Assembly (NCBI GenBank): GCA_900547005.1
Contig: URER01000002.1
Coordinates: forward strand, 62,001-126,000
DNA: 64,000 nt
Direction: 5' to 3'
DNA from: an uncultured Prevotella sp.
Lineage (GTDB): Bacteria; Bacteroidota; Bacteroidia; Bacteroidales; Bacteroidaceae
In this document: piece after piece, positions 8,945 through 18,534 of the stretch
Layout of the letters: each line of letters opens with the position of its first letter
Numbering within the stretch: position 1 is the first letter of the stretch
Notes under the pieces: model-generated
Seen by the model: the letters and a program-made list of their open reading frames with translations, nothing else
The model's database searches: none
What the model was told of the DNA's origin: nothing
Program-made: the position numbers and the translations under genes

Positions 8945-10086
8945 TGGCAAAGATATCAATAACGGATCTCGCCGGCGTTATTGCCAAGCAGCGTAAACTC
9001 TCAACTAAAGATGTTGAGAAATTTATATCTGCAATGTTTTTGGTGGTGGATAAAGGGCTGGATGCAGATAGATTAGTGAAAATCAAAGGTCTTGGAACTT
9101 TCAAGGTTACAAGTGTTAAACCGCGTGAGAGTATTAATGTAAATACAGGTGCTCGTGTGGTGATAGAAGGCCATGATAAGGTTTCTTTCACTCCAGATAC
9201 CTCTATGCGCGACCTTATCAATAAGCCTTTTGCTCAGTTTGAAACTGTTGTACTGAAAGATGATGTAGACTTTTCTGATATAGAACATGACAATTCTGAT
9301 GAAGAGAAAAGAGAGTCGGTTGCATCTAATACTGAAAAGGAAGTCCAGGAAGAAAAGACAATATCTTCAAATGAGGAGGAAATCGCACCACAAGATATGG
9401 TACAAGAAAATGTCTTGGAAATTAAGGATGACAAAGAAGACTGCCCTGTAACTGCGCCAACAGATAATATAGTAGTTTCAGGGGAAGATGGCAATCCAAA
9501 TGATGTGATTGAGAGGCGCGAGAGTTCTACCATTACAAGCAATACAAATACTGACGAAAGGGGAGAAAACGTGATGGTAGAACAAGCAAATGTGGACGAA
9601 GAGGAATTCGTAGATACACAAGAATGGGTTAGCCGTAGTCAATATAAGCACAGTATTATAATTGGAGTGCTTTCTGCTGTTATTTGTTTGTTCATAGGGT
9701 TGCTCGTTGGAATCTATATATTAGGAGATTTCAAACATGATAAGGTGGCGAAGTGCGAATTTGCGACACCTCAAGTAACAATGGCAGATAAGGATTCTAT
9801 GACAAATGCAAAAGTTAATCCGGCTCCGGGCTTAAAAACTTCTGCCAATAAGACTGAGGATGAATTGGACTTCGATAAGATGAATGCTGATCCGAGAGTA
9901 AAAATGGGAGCATATAACATCGTAGGTATAGACACAATTATCACATTAAAGAGCGGTCAAACAATGAAGTCTTATTGTCGTTCTACACTCGGTTCTGGAA
10001 TGTTATGCTATTTCCAAGTCCTTAATGATACTACAGAACTTGGTGAGGGTGCGAAGATGAAGGTACCGAAGGTTAAGGTCAAGTAA
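8944..10086 (+). CDS. HU-domain protein with membrane segment and LysM-like C-terminus
   Basis: 380 residues in three parts. Residues 1-95 are an HU/IHF domain (IKGLGTFKVTSVKPRESINVN). An acidic linker runs to about 230. A transmembrane helix (about 239-262, IIIGVLSAVICLFIGLLVGI) leads to a C-terminal LysM-like region (ITLKSGQTMKSYCRSTLGSG). The topology puts a DNA-binding domain in the cytoplasm and a possible peptidoglycan-binding domain in the periplasm. It overlaps the preceding HU gene by 1 bp (TAATG). Similar rimO-HU-HU clusters are known in Bacteroidales; the role is unproven. Confidence 0.8.
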   Translation: MAKISITDLAGVIAKQRKLSTKDVEKFISAMFLVVDKGLDADRLVKIKGLGTFKVTSVKPRESINVNTGARVVIEGHDKVSFTPDTSMRDLINKPFAQFETVVLKDDVDFSDIEHDNSDEEKRESVASNTEKEVQEEKTISSNEEEIAPQDMVQENVLEIKDDKEDCPVTAPTDNIVVSGEDGNPNDVIERRESSTITSNTNTDERGENVMVEQANVDEEEFVDTQEWVSRSQYKHSIIIGVLSAVICLFIGLLVGIYILGDFKHDKVAKCEFATPQVTMADKDSMTNAKVNPAPGLKTSANKTEDELDFDKMNADPRVKMGAYNIVGIDTIITLKSGQTMKSYCRSTLGSGMLCYFQVLNDTTELGEGAKMKVPKVKVK

Positions 10087-10110
10087 AAACTATAATATAC
10101 ATATTGTTTG

Positions 10111-10151
10111 AAAAAGTTTCTTAAAATGTAGGTTTTAGGAAACTTTTTTAA
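10111..10151 (+). terminator. Terminator after the HU genes
   Basis: Long hairpin: AAAAAGTTTCTTAAAA pairs with TTTTAGGAAACTTTTT across a 6-nt loop with one wobble, followed by a T-run. It lies 25 bp after the stop and before the Bat operon promoter. Confidence 0.8.
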
Positions 10152-10194
10152 TATTATTTAGATGGCTTTATTCTGCTATCATCTATTTATGTTG

Positions 10195-10202
10195 TACTTT
10201 TG
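10195..10202 (+). promoter_or_regulatory. Bacteroidetes -7 box for the Bat operon
   Basis: TACTTTTG followed by CG, matching TAnnTTTG, about 44 bp before the moxR ATG. The -33 element is weak. Confidence 0.55.
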
Positions 10203-10245
10203 CGATTAATATAAATAGTACTATAATATAAATATATATTGAGAT

Positions 10246-11241
10246 ATGGCAGAAGCTATAGATATCCGTGAACTTAATATACGGATAGAACAACAAAGCG
10301 CATTCGTAACCAATCTAATAACGGGAATGAATCAAGTAATAGTAGGTCAAAAACACTTGATAGATTCTCTTATTATCGGTCTTCTTAGTGATGGTCATAT
10401 ACTTCTTGAAGGAGTTCCCGGACTTGCTAAAACCCTTGCTATCAAGACTCTTGCCCAGTTGGTAGACGCACAATATAGTAGAGTACAGTTTACCCCTGAT
10501 TTGCTGCCTGCCGATGTTGTCGGTACAATGATATATTCTCAAAAAGATGAGAATTTTCATGTGAAAAAGGGGCCTTTGTTTGCAAACTTTGTTTTAGCCG
10601 ATGAGATTAACCGCGCTCCGGCAAAAGTGCAGAGTGCTTTGTTGGAAGCTATGCAAGAGCATCAGGTAACGATTGGTGAGAAAACCTTTTGTCTTCCACA
10701 GCCATTTCTTGTGATGGCAACTCAGAATCCGGTGGAGCAGGAGGGAACATATCCTCTTCCCGAGGCACAGATGGACCGTTTTATGTTAAAGGTCATCATA
10801 GACTATCCCACGATAGAAGAAGAAAAGCTTATTATTCGAGAAAATCTTAGAGGGGCTTTACCGGAGGTAAAACCTGTAATAACATCAGAAGATATTATTA
10901 AGGCTCGTAGCGTGGTCGATGAGGTCTATATTGATGAGAAAATAGAGCAATATATTGCAGATATTGTGTTTGCGACCCGTTTCCCGGAGCGTTATATGTT
11001 GCCCGAATTGAAAAATATGATAACATTCGGCGGTAGTCCGCGAGCAAGCATCAATCTTGCTAAAGCATCACGTGCGTATGCGTTTATCAAACGACGTGGA
11101 TACGTGGTTCCTGAAGATGTACGTGCTGTTGCTCATGATGTTTTACGTCACCGTATAGGGCTATCTTACGAAGCTGAGGCAAATAATGTAACAAGCGAAG
11201 AAATTGTAAGCAAGATAATAAATAAGGTAGAGGTCCCTTAA
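10246..11241 (+). CDS. MoxR-type AAA+ ATPase of the Bat operon
   Basis: 331 residues. Walker A is EGVPGLAKT, Walker B is VLADEINRAP, then sensor 1 FLVMATQNPVEQEGTYPLPEAQ and an arginine-rich C-terminal lid. MoxR ATPases act with von Willebrand factor A proteins, here BatA and BatB, probably as chaperones. It is first in a compact operon with DUF58, BatA, BatB, BatC and BatD-E; in Bacteroides fragilis the bat genes were linked to aerotolerance. The stop overlaps the next ATG by 1 bp. Confidence 0.93.
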   Translation: MAEAIDIRELNIRIEQQSAFVTNLITGMNQVIVGQKHLIDSLIIGLLSDGHILLEGVPGLAKTLAIKTLAQLVDAQYSRVQFTPDLLPADVVGTMIYSQKDENFHVKKGPLFANFVLADEINRAPAKVQSALLEAMQEHQVTIGEKTFCLPQPFLVMATQNPVEQEGTYPLPEAQMDRFMLKVIIDYPTIEEEKLIIRENLRGALPEVKPVITSEDIIKARSVVDEVYIDEKIEQYIADIVFATRFPERYMLPELKNMITFGGSPRASINLAKASRAYAFIKRRGYVVPEDVRAVAHDVLRHRIGLSYEAEANNVTSEEIVSKIINKVEVP

Positions 11242-12107
11242 TGGAAACGTCAGAGATACTAAAAAAAGTAAGGAAGATTGAAATCCAGACACGTGCTCTC
11301 AGCCAAAATATCTTTGCAGGGTCATATCGTTCTGCTTTCAAAGGGCGCGGTATGGCATTCTCTGAAGTACGTGAATATCAGTTCGGCGATGACGTGCGTG
11401 ATATTGACTGGAACGTAACGGCCCGTTTCCATCATCCATACGTTAAAGTCTTTGAGGAAGAACGCGAGCTTACGGTAATGCTTCTTATAGATGTATCTGG
11501 TTCTTTAGATTTCGGAACGACCTTACAAATGAAGAAAGATTTGGCGACGCAGATAGCAGCAACCATAGCGTTTAGTGCCATACAGAACAATGACAAAATT
11601 GGTATCATCTTTTTCTCTGATAGAGTAGAGAAATATATCCCGCCCAAGAAAGGACGAAAGCATATTCTATACATTATCCGAGAAATGTTGGATTTCCATG
11701 CTGAAAGTAAAAAAACAAATTTGAATTTAGCAATGGAATATCTTACGAAAGTAATAAAACGGCATTGTACGGTATTTGTTATAAGCGATTTCTATGCATC
11801 TATAAATAAAGATACATTCCTTATTGTAAATAAGAAGCATGACGTTGTGGCTGTTCAAATCTTTGACAGGCGTGCTAAAGAACTTCCAGACATCGGATTG
11901 ATGAAAGTGGTTGATTCGGAGACAGGCCACGAGATGTATATTGACACAAGCGACAAGAAACTTCGTATGGCACATAAAGCATATTGGTTAAAACATAATG
12001 AAGAACTATTGACCATATTAAATGAATGTAATATTGATAATGTTTCTATTGCAACAGATGAGGATTTCGTAAAGAAACTAATAATATTATTTGCCAAGAG
12101 AAGTTGA
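11241..12107 (+). CDS. DUF58 protein of the Bat operon
   Basis: 288 residues. The DUF58 signature VREYQFGDDVRDIDWNVTAR is at about 45-64, and a degenerate VWA-like domain follows (LLIDVSGSLDFGT). DUF58 proteins nearly always sit next to MoxR ATPases. No membrane segments, so cytoplasmic. It overlaps moxR by 1 bp and the next frame by up to 17 bp if that gene used its earliest ATG. Confidence 0.9.
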   Translation: METSEILKKVRKIEIQTRALSQNIFAGSYRSAFKGRGMAFSEVREYQFGDDVRDIDWNVTARFHHPYVKVFEEERELTVMLLIDVSGSLDFGTTLQMKKDLATQIAATIAFSAIQNNDKIGIIFFSDRVEKYIPPKKGRKHILYIIREMLDFHAESKKTNLNLAMEYLTKVIKRHCTVFVISDFYASINKDTFLIVNKKHDVVAVQIFDRRAKELPDIGLMKVVDSETGHEMYIDTSDKKLRMAHKAYWLKHNEELLTILNECNIDNVSIATDEDFVKKLIILFAKRS

Positions 12108-12144
12108 TATTACCAATTCTTTATTATTTAGGAGGTTTTTAGAA

Positions 12145-13209
12145 GTGAGAAGATATATTTTTATAATATTTATACTATGTGCAACTGTTTCTATAAACGC
12201 GCAAATTAAAGTTGAGTCAAAACTGGACTCGACCAATGTTCTTATTGGCGCGCAAGTAAAATATCATGTGAATGTTGTCGCACCTCTTAATTCACATATT
12301 ACATTCCCTACAAATGAAACCATGAATGCAATGTCATCAGCTATAGAAGTTTTAGATATGGATGATGACACCGTAGCTATAGGTAATGGGCTTAATATGT
12401 ATACAAGGACTTATAACCTGACAGCTTGGGAGAACGGCAAATATGATATTCCTTCCCTGAAATTGAAAATAAACGGAAGGGATTATATGACAAATAAAAT
12501 TCCATTTGAGGTAAAGACGGTAGAAGTTGATACAACAAATATGGAAGACATAAGGCCGGCAGAAGATGTTCAAGATAACCCTTTCTCGTGGAGTGATTGG
12601 TATTTGCCAGTCCTGCTAAGCATATTGGCAGTAATATTATGCACATTTATATATTATCTCTTTATCAGGCTCTCATCGGGTAAATCGGTCATTTCCAAAA
12701 TTATTTTTGTAAAGAAGCAGTCTCCTTATCAGAAGGCGATGAATATGATAGAGCAGATAAAACAAGAACATCTGGCTCATTCTGATGACCAGAAAGTTTA
12801 TTATACTCGTCTTACAGATGCATTACGTGATTATCTTGAAGATAGATTTGGCATAAATGCAAAAGAAATGACGAGTAATGATATAATTTCACGCTTACAT
12901 AAAGAAGAATTATCAGATATAAACGAACTAAAAGAGGTCTTTGAAACTGCCGATCTCGTAAAATTTGCAAAATACTCTGTCCAAGCCAATATCAATGATA
13001 TGAATTTAGCTAATGTTGCAAAGTTTATAGTTGCTACCAAACAAGATAATGCTCCAATTATGGAGAAAGTTGAAGAGGAGTCGTCCCAAAAAGAAAGACG
13101 TGAAGCTCGGAGCCGATGCGTTATCAAATCATTGATATTTGTGTTCATCGTTATTAGTATTGCCATCTTCGCATACGTGGGATGGATAGTTTATGAATTG
13201 TTAGGTTGA
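12145..13209 (+). CDS. Bat-operon membrane protein, BatD-like but short
   Basis: 354 residues from GTG at 12145. An AGGAGG ribosome site at 12130-12135 is 9 nt upstream, and the start gives an immediate signal peptide (RRYIFIIFILCATVSINAQ). An ATG at 12091 would prepend 18 residues and bury the signal peptide. After a periplasmic beta-rich part there is a TM segment at about 155-177, a cytoplasmic helical region (YYTRLTDALRDYLEDRFGIN) and a C-terminal TM segment. The layout mirrors BatD on a smaller scale. It regularly accompanies bat genes; its function is unknown. Confidence 0.8.
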   Translation: MRRYIFIIFILCATVSINAQIKVESKLDSTNVLIGAQVKYHVNVVAPLNSHITFPTNETMNAMSSAIEVLDMDDDTVAIGNGLNMYTRTYNLTAWENGKYDIPSLKLKINGRDYMTNKIPFEVKTVEVDTTNMEDIRPAEDVQDNPFSWSDWYLPVLLSILAVILCTFIYYLFIRLSSGKSVISKIIFVKKQSPYQKAMNMIEQIKQEHLAHSDDQKVYYTRLTDALRDYLEDRFGINAKEMTSNDIISRLHKEELSDINELKEVFETADLVKFAKYSVQANINDMNLANVAKFIVATKQDNAPIMEKVEEESSQKERREARSRCVIKSLIFVFIVISIAIFAYVGWIVYELLG

Positions 13210-13214
13210 ATATA

Positions 13215-14213
13215 ATGGAATTTGCCAATAAAGAATATTTCTTACTGCTATTGTTGCTTATACCATACGTGTTGTGGTACTTCCTTTATCGCAAGGGATG
13301 TGAACCTACAATGCGTATGAGTGATACTCATTCTTACGAGTATGCTAATCGCAGTTGGCGTATAAGGCTTATACATCTTCCAATGCTCCTGCGTTGTTTA
13401 GTATTTGTTCTTGTGGTTATAGTCTTGGCACGACCGCAGTCAAAAGATAGTTGGAACAACAAAACAGTTGAAGGCATAGATATAATGATGGCAATGGATA
13501 TTTCTACAAGTATGCTTGCAGAGGATGTGGCCCCTAATCGTATGGAAGTTGCCAAAGAAGTCGTTTCTGAATTTATATCGAGCCGTCCAAATGATAATAT
13601 CGGACTTACGATATTTGCCGGTGAGGCATTCACGCAATGCCCTATGACAACAGACCATGCATCATTGCTTAGCATTCTGCACAATGTACGGACGGATTTA
13701 GCGATGAATGGCTTGATAAAAGATGGAACTGCTGTTGGAATGGGACTCACAAATGCCGTTTCGCGTTTAAAAACCTCAAAAGCTAAGAGTAAAGTCGTAA
13801 TCCTTCTTACTGATGGAAGTAATAATAGTGGAGATATATCACCAATGACAGCAGCGGAGATAGCAAAGAGCTTTGGCATTAGAGTATATACTATTGGATT
13901 TGGAACTAATGAGGAAACCCGTTTCCCGGTACAAGTAAATGGCATTATTCAATATATAAAAGCGAAAGGAGACATAGACTATAAAACGTTACAGGTTATA
14001 GCGTCTGCAACTAATGGTAATTTTTATAGGGCTACAAGTCAGAAAGAATTATCACAGATATATAATGATATAGACAAATTGGAAAAGACAAAACTTTCTG
14101 CTAAAGGATATTCTAAATGGTATGATGTATATCAGCCGTTTGTCTTGGCAGCTTTTGTCATTCTTTTGTTAGAGATATTGTTGAGAATTACGGTGTTCAA
14201 GCGAATACCTTAA
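13215..14213 (+). CDS. batA: BatA, von Willebrand factor A membrane protein
   Basis: 332 residues from ATG at 13215 (MEFANKEYF). A TTG at 13206 would add only three residues and overlap the previous stop. There are two N-terminal membrane segments, then a VWA domain with the MIDAS motif DISTS in MAMDISTSMLAEDV and LLTDGSNNSGD, then a C-terminal membrane segment. The VWA domain faces the periplasm. It is paired with BatB, and both are thought to form a membrane complex powered or assembled by MoxR. Confidence 0.93.
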   Translation: MEFANKEYFLLLLLLIPYVLWYFLYRKGCEPTMRMSDTHSYEYANRSWRIRLIHLPMLLRCLVFVLVVIVLARPQSKDSWNNKTVEGIDIMMAMDISTSMLAEDVAPNRMEVAKEVVSEFISSRPNDNIGLTIFAGEAFTQCPMTTDHASLLSILHNVRTDLAMNGLIKDGTAVGMGLTNAVSRLKTSKAKSKVVILLTDGSNNSGDISPMTAAEIAKSFGIRVYTIGFGTNEETRFPVQVNGIIQYIKAKGDIDYKTLQVIASATNGNFYRATSQKELSQIYNDIDKLEKTKLSAKGYSKWYDVYQPFVLAAFVILLLEILLRITVFKRIP

Positions 14214-14226
14214 AGATGCGTTAGAT

Positions 14227-15264
14227 ATGTTTAGATTTGTAGATCCACAATATTTATGGTTGTTATCACTGATTCCTATATTGGTGATGATACATATTAT
14301 ATATTTAATTAAACGAAGAAACCGCTTGCGTAAGTTTGGTGATAAGGAACTTGTCCGTATGCTTACTCCTAAAGTTTCTAAATATCGCCCTACTGTAAAA
14401 TTCTTGCTGACACTTATAGCATTAGTACTTATAATAATAATGCTTGCCCGTCCGCAGACCGGAGCTACAATAAGCAAGGATAAACGTCAGGGTATTGAGG
14501 TTGTAATTGCGCTCGATATCAGTAATTCGATGCTTGCAGAAGATGTTAAGCCTTCCAGGTTGGAAAGAAGTAAAATGTTGATAGAGAATCTTATAGACCA
14601 TTTTAACAATGACCGTATCTGTTTTGTCGTTTTTGCAGGTGATGCTTTTGTACAACTGCCTATAACATCAGATTATTTGTCGGCGAAGATGTTCTTGCAA
14701 GATACAAGCCCATCTCTCATAGAAGCACAGGGAACAGACATCGGTGAAGCTATAAATTTGTCTTTGCAAAGTTTTACAAAAGACGAACAATATGGCAAAG
14801 CTGTAATCCTTATTACTGATGGTGAAGATCATGAAGGCGATGCGGAGAAAATGGCAGAGAAAGCTGCGAAAAAAGGTGTTAAGGTGTTTATTCTCGGCAT
14901 AGGTTCTTCAAAAGGTTCTCCAATTCCTTTGGGAAATGGTGATTTCCTGAAAGATAATAGTGGGCAGGTCGTTATGACTGCTCTAAACGAGGATATGTGT
15001 CGCAAGGTGGCAGAAGCTGGTCAAGGGTCGTATATACACGTTGACAATACTTCTATGGTAGAAAACAAGCTTGATAAAGAATTGAAGAAATTGCAAAAAG
15101 GAGAAATCAATGGTGTCATATACAAAGATTTTGATGAGCAATTCCAAGTCGTTGCTATCTTGTGTTTGATTTTCCTTATCATTGAAGTTCTTGTTTTAGA
15201 AGTAAAAAATAAGACATTGAACAAAGTTGACGGTTTTATAAAAAGAATAGGATGGAGAAGTTAA
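14227..15264 (+). CDS. batB: BatB, von Willebrand factor A membrane protein
   Basis: 345 residues. N-terminal membrane helices are followed by LARPQTGA, the MIDAS motif DISNS in ALDISNSMLAEDVKPSRL, and ITDGEDHEGDAEKMA, with a C-terminal membrane helix. It is a paralogue of BatA, as its position and LAEDV motif show. It overlaps batC by 13 bp. Confidence 0.93.
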   Translation: MFRFVDPQYLWLLSLIPILVMIHIIYLIKRRNRLRKFGDKELVRMLTPKVSKYRPTVKFLLTLIALVLIIIMLARPQTGATISKDKRQGIEVVIALDISNSMLAEDVKPSRLERSKMLIENLIDHFNNDRICFVVFAGDAFVQLPITSDYLSAKMFLQDTSPSLIEAQGTDIGEAINLSLQSFTKDEQYGKAVILITDGEDHEGDAEKMAEKAAKKGVKVFILGIGSSKGSPIPLGNGDFLKDNSGQVVMTALNEDMCRKVAEAGQGSYIHVDNTSMVENKLDKELKKLQKGEINGVIYKDFDEQFQVVAILCLIFLIIEVLVLEVKNKTLNKVDGFIKRIGWRS

Positions 15265-15947
15265 TATATATATTGACAATATTTATGATTTCGGTCTCTT
15301 CCGCATACGGTCAGAATGTCCGAAGCATGATACGCGGTGGCAACAAAGACTATCGTGCAGGAAAACACCCTCAATCAGAAATTAAATACAGGAAAGCCTT
15401 AGAGAGCAATCCTTATAATCCTCAAGCATCATATAATTTAGGATGTGCAATGATGAAGCAAGGGAGGGATTCCCTGGCCATAGAACAATTTGAAAAGGCT
15501 TCAAAACAGGAAAATAACAAGTTGCGCCGTGCCAAGTCTTATCACAATATGGGAGTGATATTGCATAAACAGAAGAATTACGGAGAAGCTATTGAGGCTT
15601 ATAAAAATGCTCTTCGTAATAATCCGAACAACAACGATACCAGATATAATCTTGCTTTATGTCAACGGCAATTGAAGCAGCAGCAAAATCAAAAGAACCA
15701 GCAAAGGAATAAAAACAATAAAGACAATAAGCAAAATAAAAATAATCAGAACAAAGATAATCAGAATAAAGATAATAATAACAAAAAAGATAAGAATAAC
15801 GACAAGCAAAGCCAAAATGAGCGAATGGACAGGCAAAATGCCGAGCAGCTTATGAATGCTGCAATGCGTGAAGAACAAGCAACTCATGACCGCTTAAAGA
15901 AAGCAATGCAGCAGCCGGGTAGTCGTAAAACGAATAAGAACTGGTAA
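15252..15947 (+). CDS. batC: BatC, periplasmic TPR protein
   Basis: 231 residues. A signal peptide ending around SAYGQ is followed by three TPR repeats (about 25-130; NPYNPQASYNLGCAMMKQG, AKSYHNMGVILHKQKNYGEA). Then comes a very low-complexity stretch rich in Asn, Lys and Gln (about 140-190) and an RMDRQNAEQLMNA region. The Asn/Lys/Gln tract is typical of BatC. Probably a scaffold for BatA/BatB in the periplasm. Confidence 0.9.
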   Translation: MEKLIYILTIFMISVSSAYGQNVRSMIRGGNKDYRAGKHPQSEIKYRKALESNPYNPQASYNLGCAMMKQGRDSLAIEQFEKASKQENNKLRRAKSYHNMGVILHKQKNYGEAIEAYKNALRNNPNNNDTRYNLALCQRQLKQQQNQKNQQRNKNNKDNKQNKNNQNKDNQNKDNNNKKDKNNDKQSQNERMDRQNAEQLMNAAMREEQATHDRLKKAMQQPGSRKTNKNW

Positions 15948-15951
15948 AAGT

Positions 15952-18522
15952 ATGAAACGAATTCTACTGATAACAATATTGTTGGCAACTTTAGTAACGG
16001 TAAGTGCACAGAAACTTTCCGTGAATGCTCCACGTCATATAGCGATAGGGGAACAGTTTCAAATAGAGTACACTATACCCACGCAGAATGTAAAAGGATT
16101 TCGTTTAGAGAATATCCCTAATGATATAGAAATACTTTATGGTCCTAATACATCATCACAGTCAAGCTATCGCATTGTGAATGGGCACATGAGCAGTTCT
16201 TCTTCTGTTACATATTCGTTTATTGCGGTGGCTAAGAAAAAAGGCAATCATGCACTTCCTGTTGCACGTGTTAATATAGATGGCAAGACCGTATCATCGG
16301 CAGCTCATCATATAAACGTTCTTGGTGCATCACATTCTTCTTCAAACAGTTATGCTAATAATGGTGGCTACTATCCGGAAGATGAAGATGCATCGTCTTA
16401 TCACCGTTCTCAGAACTCTCGTAATACTCATGATAACATATTCATACGGGTTACAGCAAGTAAGAAAAGAGTGCATGAGCAGGAGCCAATATTACTTACA
16501 TATAAAGTCTATACCATTCCTAATCTTGTAAATCTCGATTATAAGATGCCGGAATTAAAGGGTTTCCATACGCAAGAAATCCCATTGTCTAAGACAAAAT
16601 CAATGCAAAGAGAAACGCTGAACGGACAAGTTTATAATTGTGTCGTATGGAGTCAGTTTGTTCTCTATCCGCAAGTTACGGGAAAACTTACTATACCAAG
16701 CCTTACTTTCCACGGTGTCATTATGCATGAAAGCCGCGACCCGTTTGCTTTTATTACAGGCGGTGGTTATGAGGAAGAAGCGAGGGAGATAAAAGCTCCA
16801 GGCTTGACCATACAAGTGGATAAATTACCAACAAAGCCAAAAGACTTTTCTGGTGGAGTAGGCCGCTTTAATATTTCTGGACAGCTTAACAAGAAAGAGG
16901 TTAAAGCTGGTGACCCGGTCAGTTTGCGTCTCGTTGTAAGCGGCGTGGGAAATCTTAAACTTATAAGGCAACCCGAAGTGACATTCCCAAAGAATTGGGA
17001 CAAATACGATGCAAAGATAACAGATAAGACACGTCTTACAAAGAGTGGAGTCGAGGGGAATATGATTTATGATATTCTCGCTGTGCCGAGAAAGGAAGGG
17101 GCATATACTGTTCCTGCAGTAAAGTTCGTATATTATGATACGTCAACAAGCTCATACAAGACCATCCAGACGCAACCGTTATCTGTCAAAGTCTTGAGAG
17201 GAACTGCCGGTGATACAGATGTTAATGATTTCGCACCGATGGTGGATGAAGAAGATATAAGGCCGATAAAGAAGGGCGATGTAACTCTTTATGATACAAA
17301 TGATATATTCTTCAATTCTGTATGGTATTGGATTACATTGGGTGTATTGTCTTCTATATTTGTCTCATTGCTTTATTTATTCCGCCGTACAGCTTTGGAA
17401 CACGCGGATATTGCAAAAATGCGTGGAAAGAAGGCTAACAAACTCGCATTAAAACATCTGAAAAAGGCTGATACATTGATGCGCGAAGGAAAATCGTCAG
17501 ACTTTTATGACGAGGTTTCACACGCTCTTTGGGGATATGTTGGCAATAGGTTGAATATGCCAATAGGGCAGTTGACACGCGATGATGTTTGTGAGCAACT
17601 CAAAAAACGTAGTGTTGATGAAGAAACAATAATGATATTTCTTGATGCACTTGATGAGTGTGAGTTTGAACGTTACGCACCCGGTGATACAAAAGGAAAT
17701 ATGAACAAGACATTTAATTCTGCGATGTCGGCTATAACAAGAATCGAGGGATTCCTCAAAAGTGCAAGAAAAAGTAGCAGTACCTCTAAAGCATTAGTGC
17801 TGCTTATCTTACTTATGTTCTCTTTGCCGATATGTGCTATAACAAAGAAGAATGCAGACACAGAGTATGAAAAACGTAACTACCAGCAGGCGATAAAGGA
17901 CTATGAAGAGTTATTGCAGAATGGCGTGTCTTATGAGGTTTATTATAATTTAGGGAATACTTATTATCGGTTGGACAATATTCCACGTGCGATATTATCT
18001 TATGAGCGTGCTTTGAGGTTGTCTCCCAATGATGAAGATGTACGAGTTAATCTTAAGATGGCTCAGTCGAAGACCATAGATAAGATAATCCCTGAGCCTA
18101 AAATCTTTTTATACGAATGGTATAAGGGATTTGTAAATATGATGAATATTGAAGGCTGGGCATATACTGCTATCATTTGTATCATATTTACGATTATCCT
18201 CGTTCTGCTTTATTTGTTTGCAGAGAATTCCCGATTAAGACTACTTGGTTTCTGGGGCGGTATTCTTGCATTATTGTTTTTTATATTCTCCAATATATTT
18301 GCGTTTCAGCAATTGGATTATCTGCACGACAAGACCGATGCAATAGTTATCTCTTCCTCTGTTATTGTGAAAGATTCACCCTATAAAGGAGCGAAAGACA
18401 AATTTGTATTGCATGAAGGAACTAAAGTAGAAATCCTTGACACTGCTAATAGCTGGGTAAATGTGCATATCGCTGACGGGCGCAATGGATGGATAGAAGT
18501 TGCAAAAATCGAAAATATATAG
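15952..18522 (+). CDS. batD: BatD-BatE fusion protein
   Basis: 856 residues. A signal peptide (1-19) leads into a long BatD periplasmic region made of beta-rich repeats. A TM helix (about 455-478) is followed by a cytoplasmic helical domain (HLKKADTLMREGKSSDFYDE). A second hydrophobic stretch at about 615-632 (ALVLLILLMFSLPICA) resembles a BatE signal peptide. It is followed by BatE features: TPR repeats (about 640-705), two TM helices (about 735-757 and 763-785) and an SH3-like domain (about 797-856). In B. fragilis BatD and BatE were described as separate proteins. Here the frame is continuous with no internal stop. Confidence 0.88.
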   Translation: MKRILLITILLATLVTVSAQKLSVNAPRHIAIGEQFQIEYTIPTQNVKGFRLENIPNDIEILYGPNTSSQSSYRIVNGHMSSSSSVTYSFIAVAKKKGNHALPVARVNIDGKTVSSAAHHINVLGASHSSSNSYANNGGYYPEDEDASSYHRSQNSRNTHDNIFIRVTASKKRVHEQEPILLTYKVYTIPNLVNLDYKMPELKGFHTQEIPLSKTKSMQRETLNGQVYNCVVWSQFVLYPQVTGKLTIPSLTFHGVIMHESRDPFAFITGGGYEEEAREIKAPGLTIQVDKLPTKPKDFSGGVGRFNISGQLNKKEVKAGDPVSLRLVVSGVGNLKLIRQPEVTFPKNWDKYDAKITDKTRLTKSGVEGNMIYDILAVPRKEGAYTVPAVKFVYYDTSTSSYKTIQTQPLSVKVLRGTAGDTDVNDFAPMVDEEDIRPIKKGDVTLYDTNDIFFNSVWYWITLGVLSSIFVSLLYLFRRTALEHADIAKMRGKKANKLALKHLKKADTLMREGKSSDFYDEVSHALWGYVGNRLNMPIGQLTRDDVCEQLKKRSVDEETIMIFLDALDECEFERYAPGDTKGNMNKTFNSAMSAITRIEGFLKSARKSSSTSKALVLLILLMFSLPICAITKKNADTEYEKRNYQQAIKDYEELLQNGVSYEVYYNLGNTYYRLDNIPRAILSYERALRLSPNDEDVRVNLKMAQSKTIDKIIPEPKIFLYEWYKGFVNMMNIEGWAYTAIICIIFTIILVLLYLFAENSRLRLLGFWGGILALLFFIFSNIFAFQQLDYLHDKTDAIVISSSVIVKDSPYKGAKDKFVLHEGTKVEILDTANSWVNVHIADGRNGWIEVAKIENI

Positions 18523-18534
18523 AAGAAAAGCATT

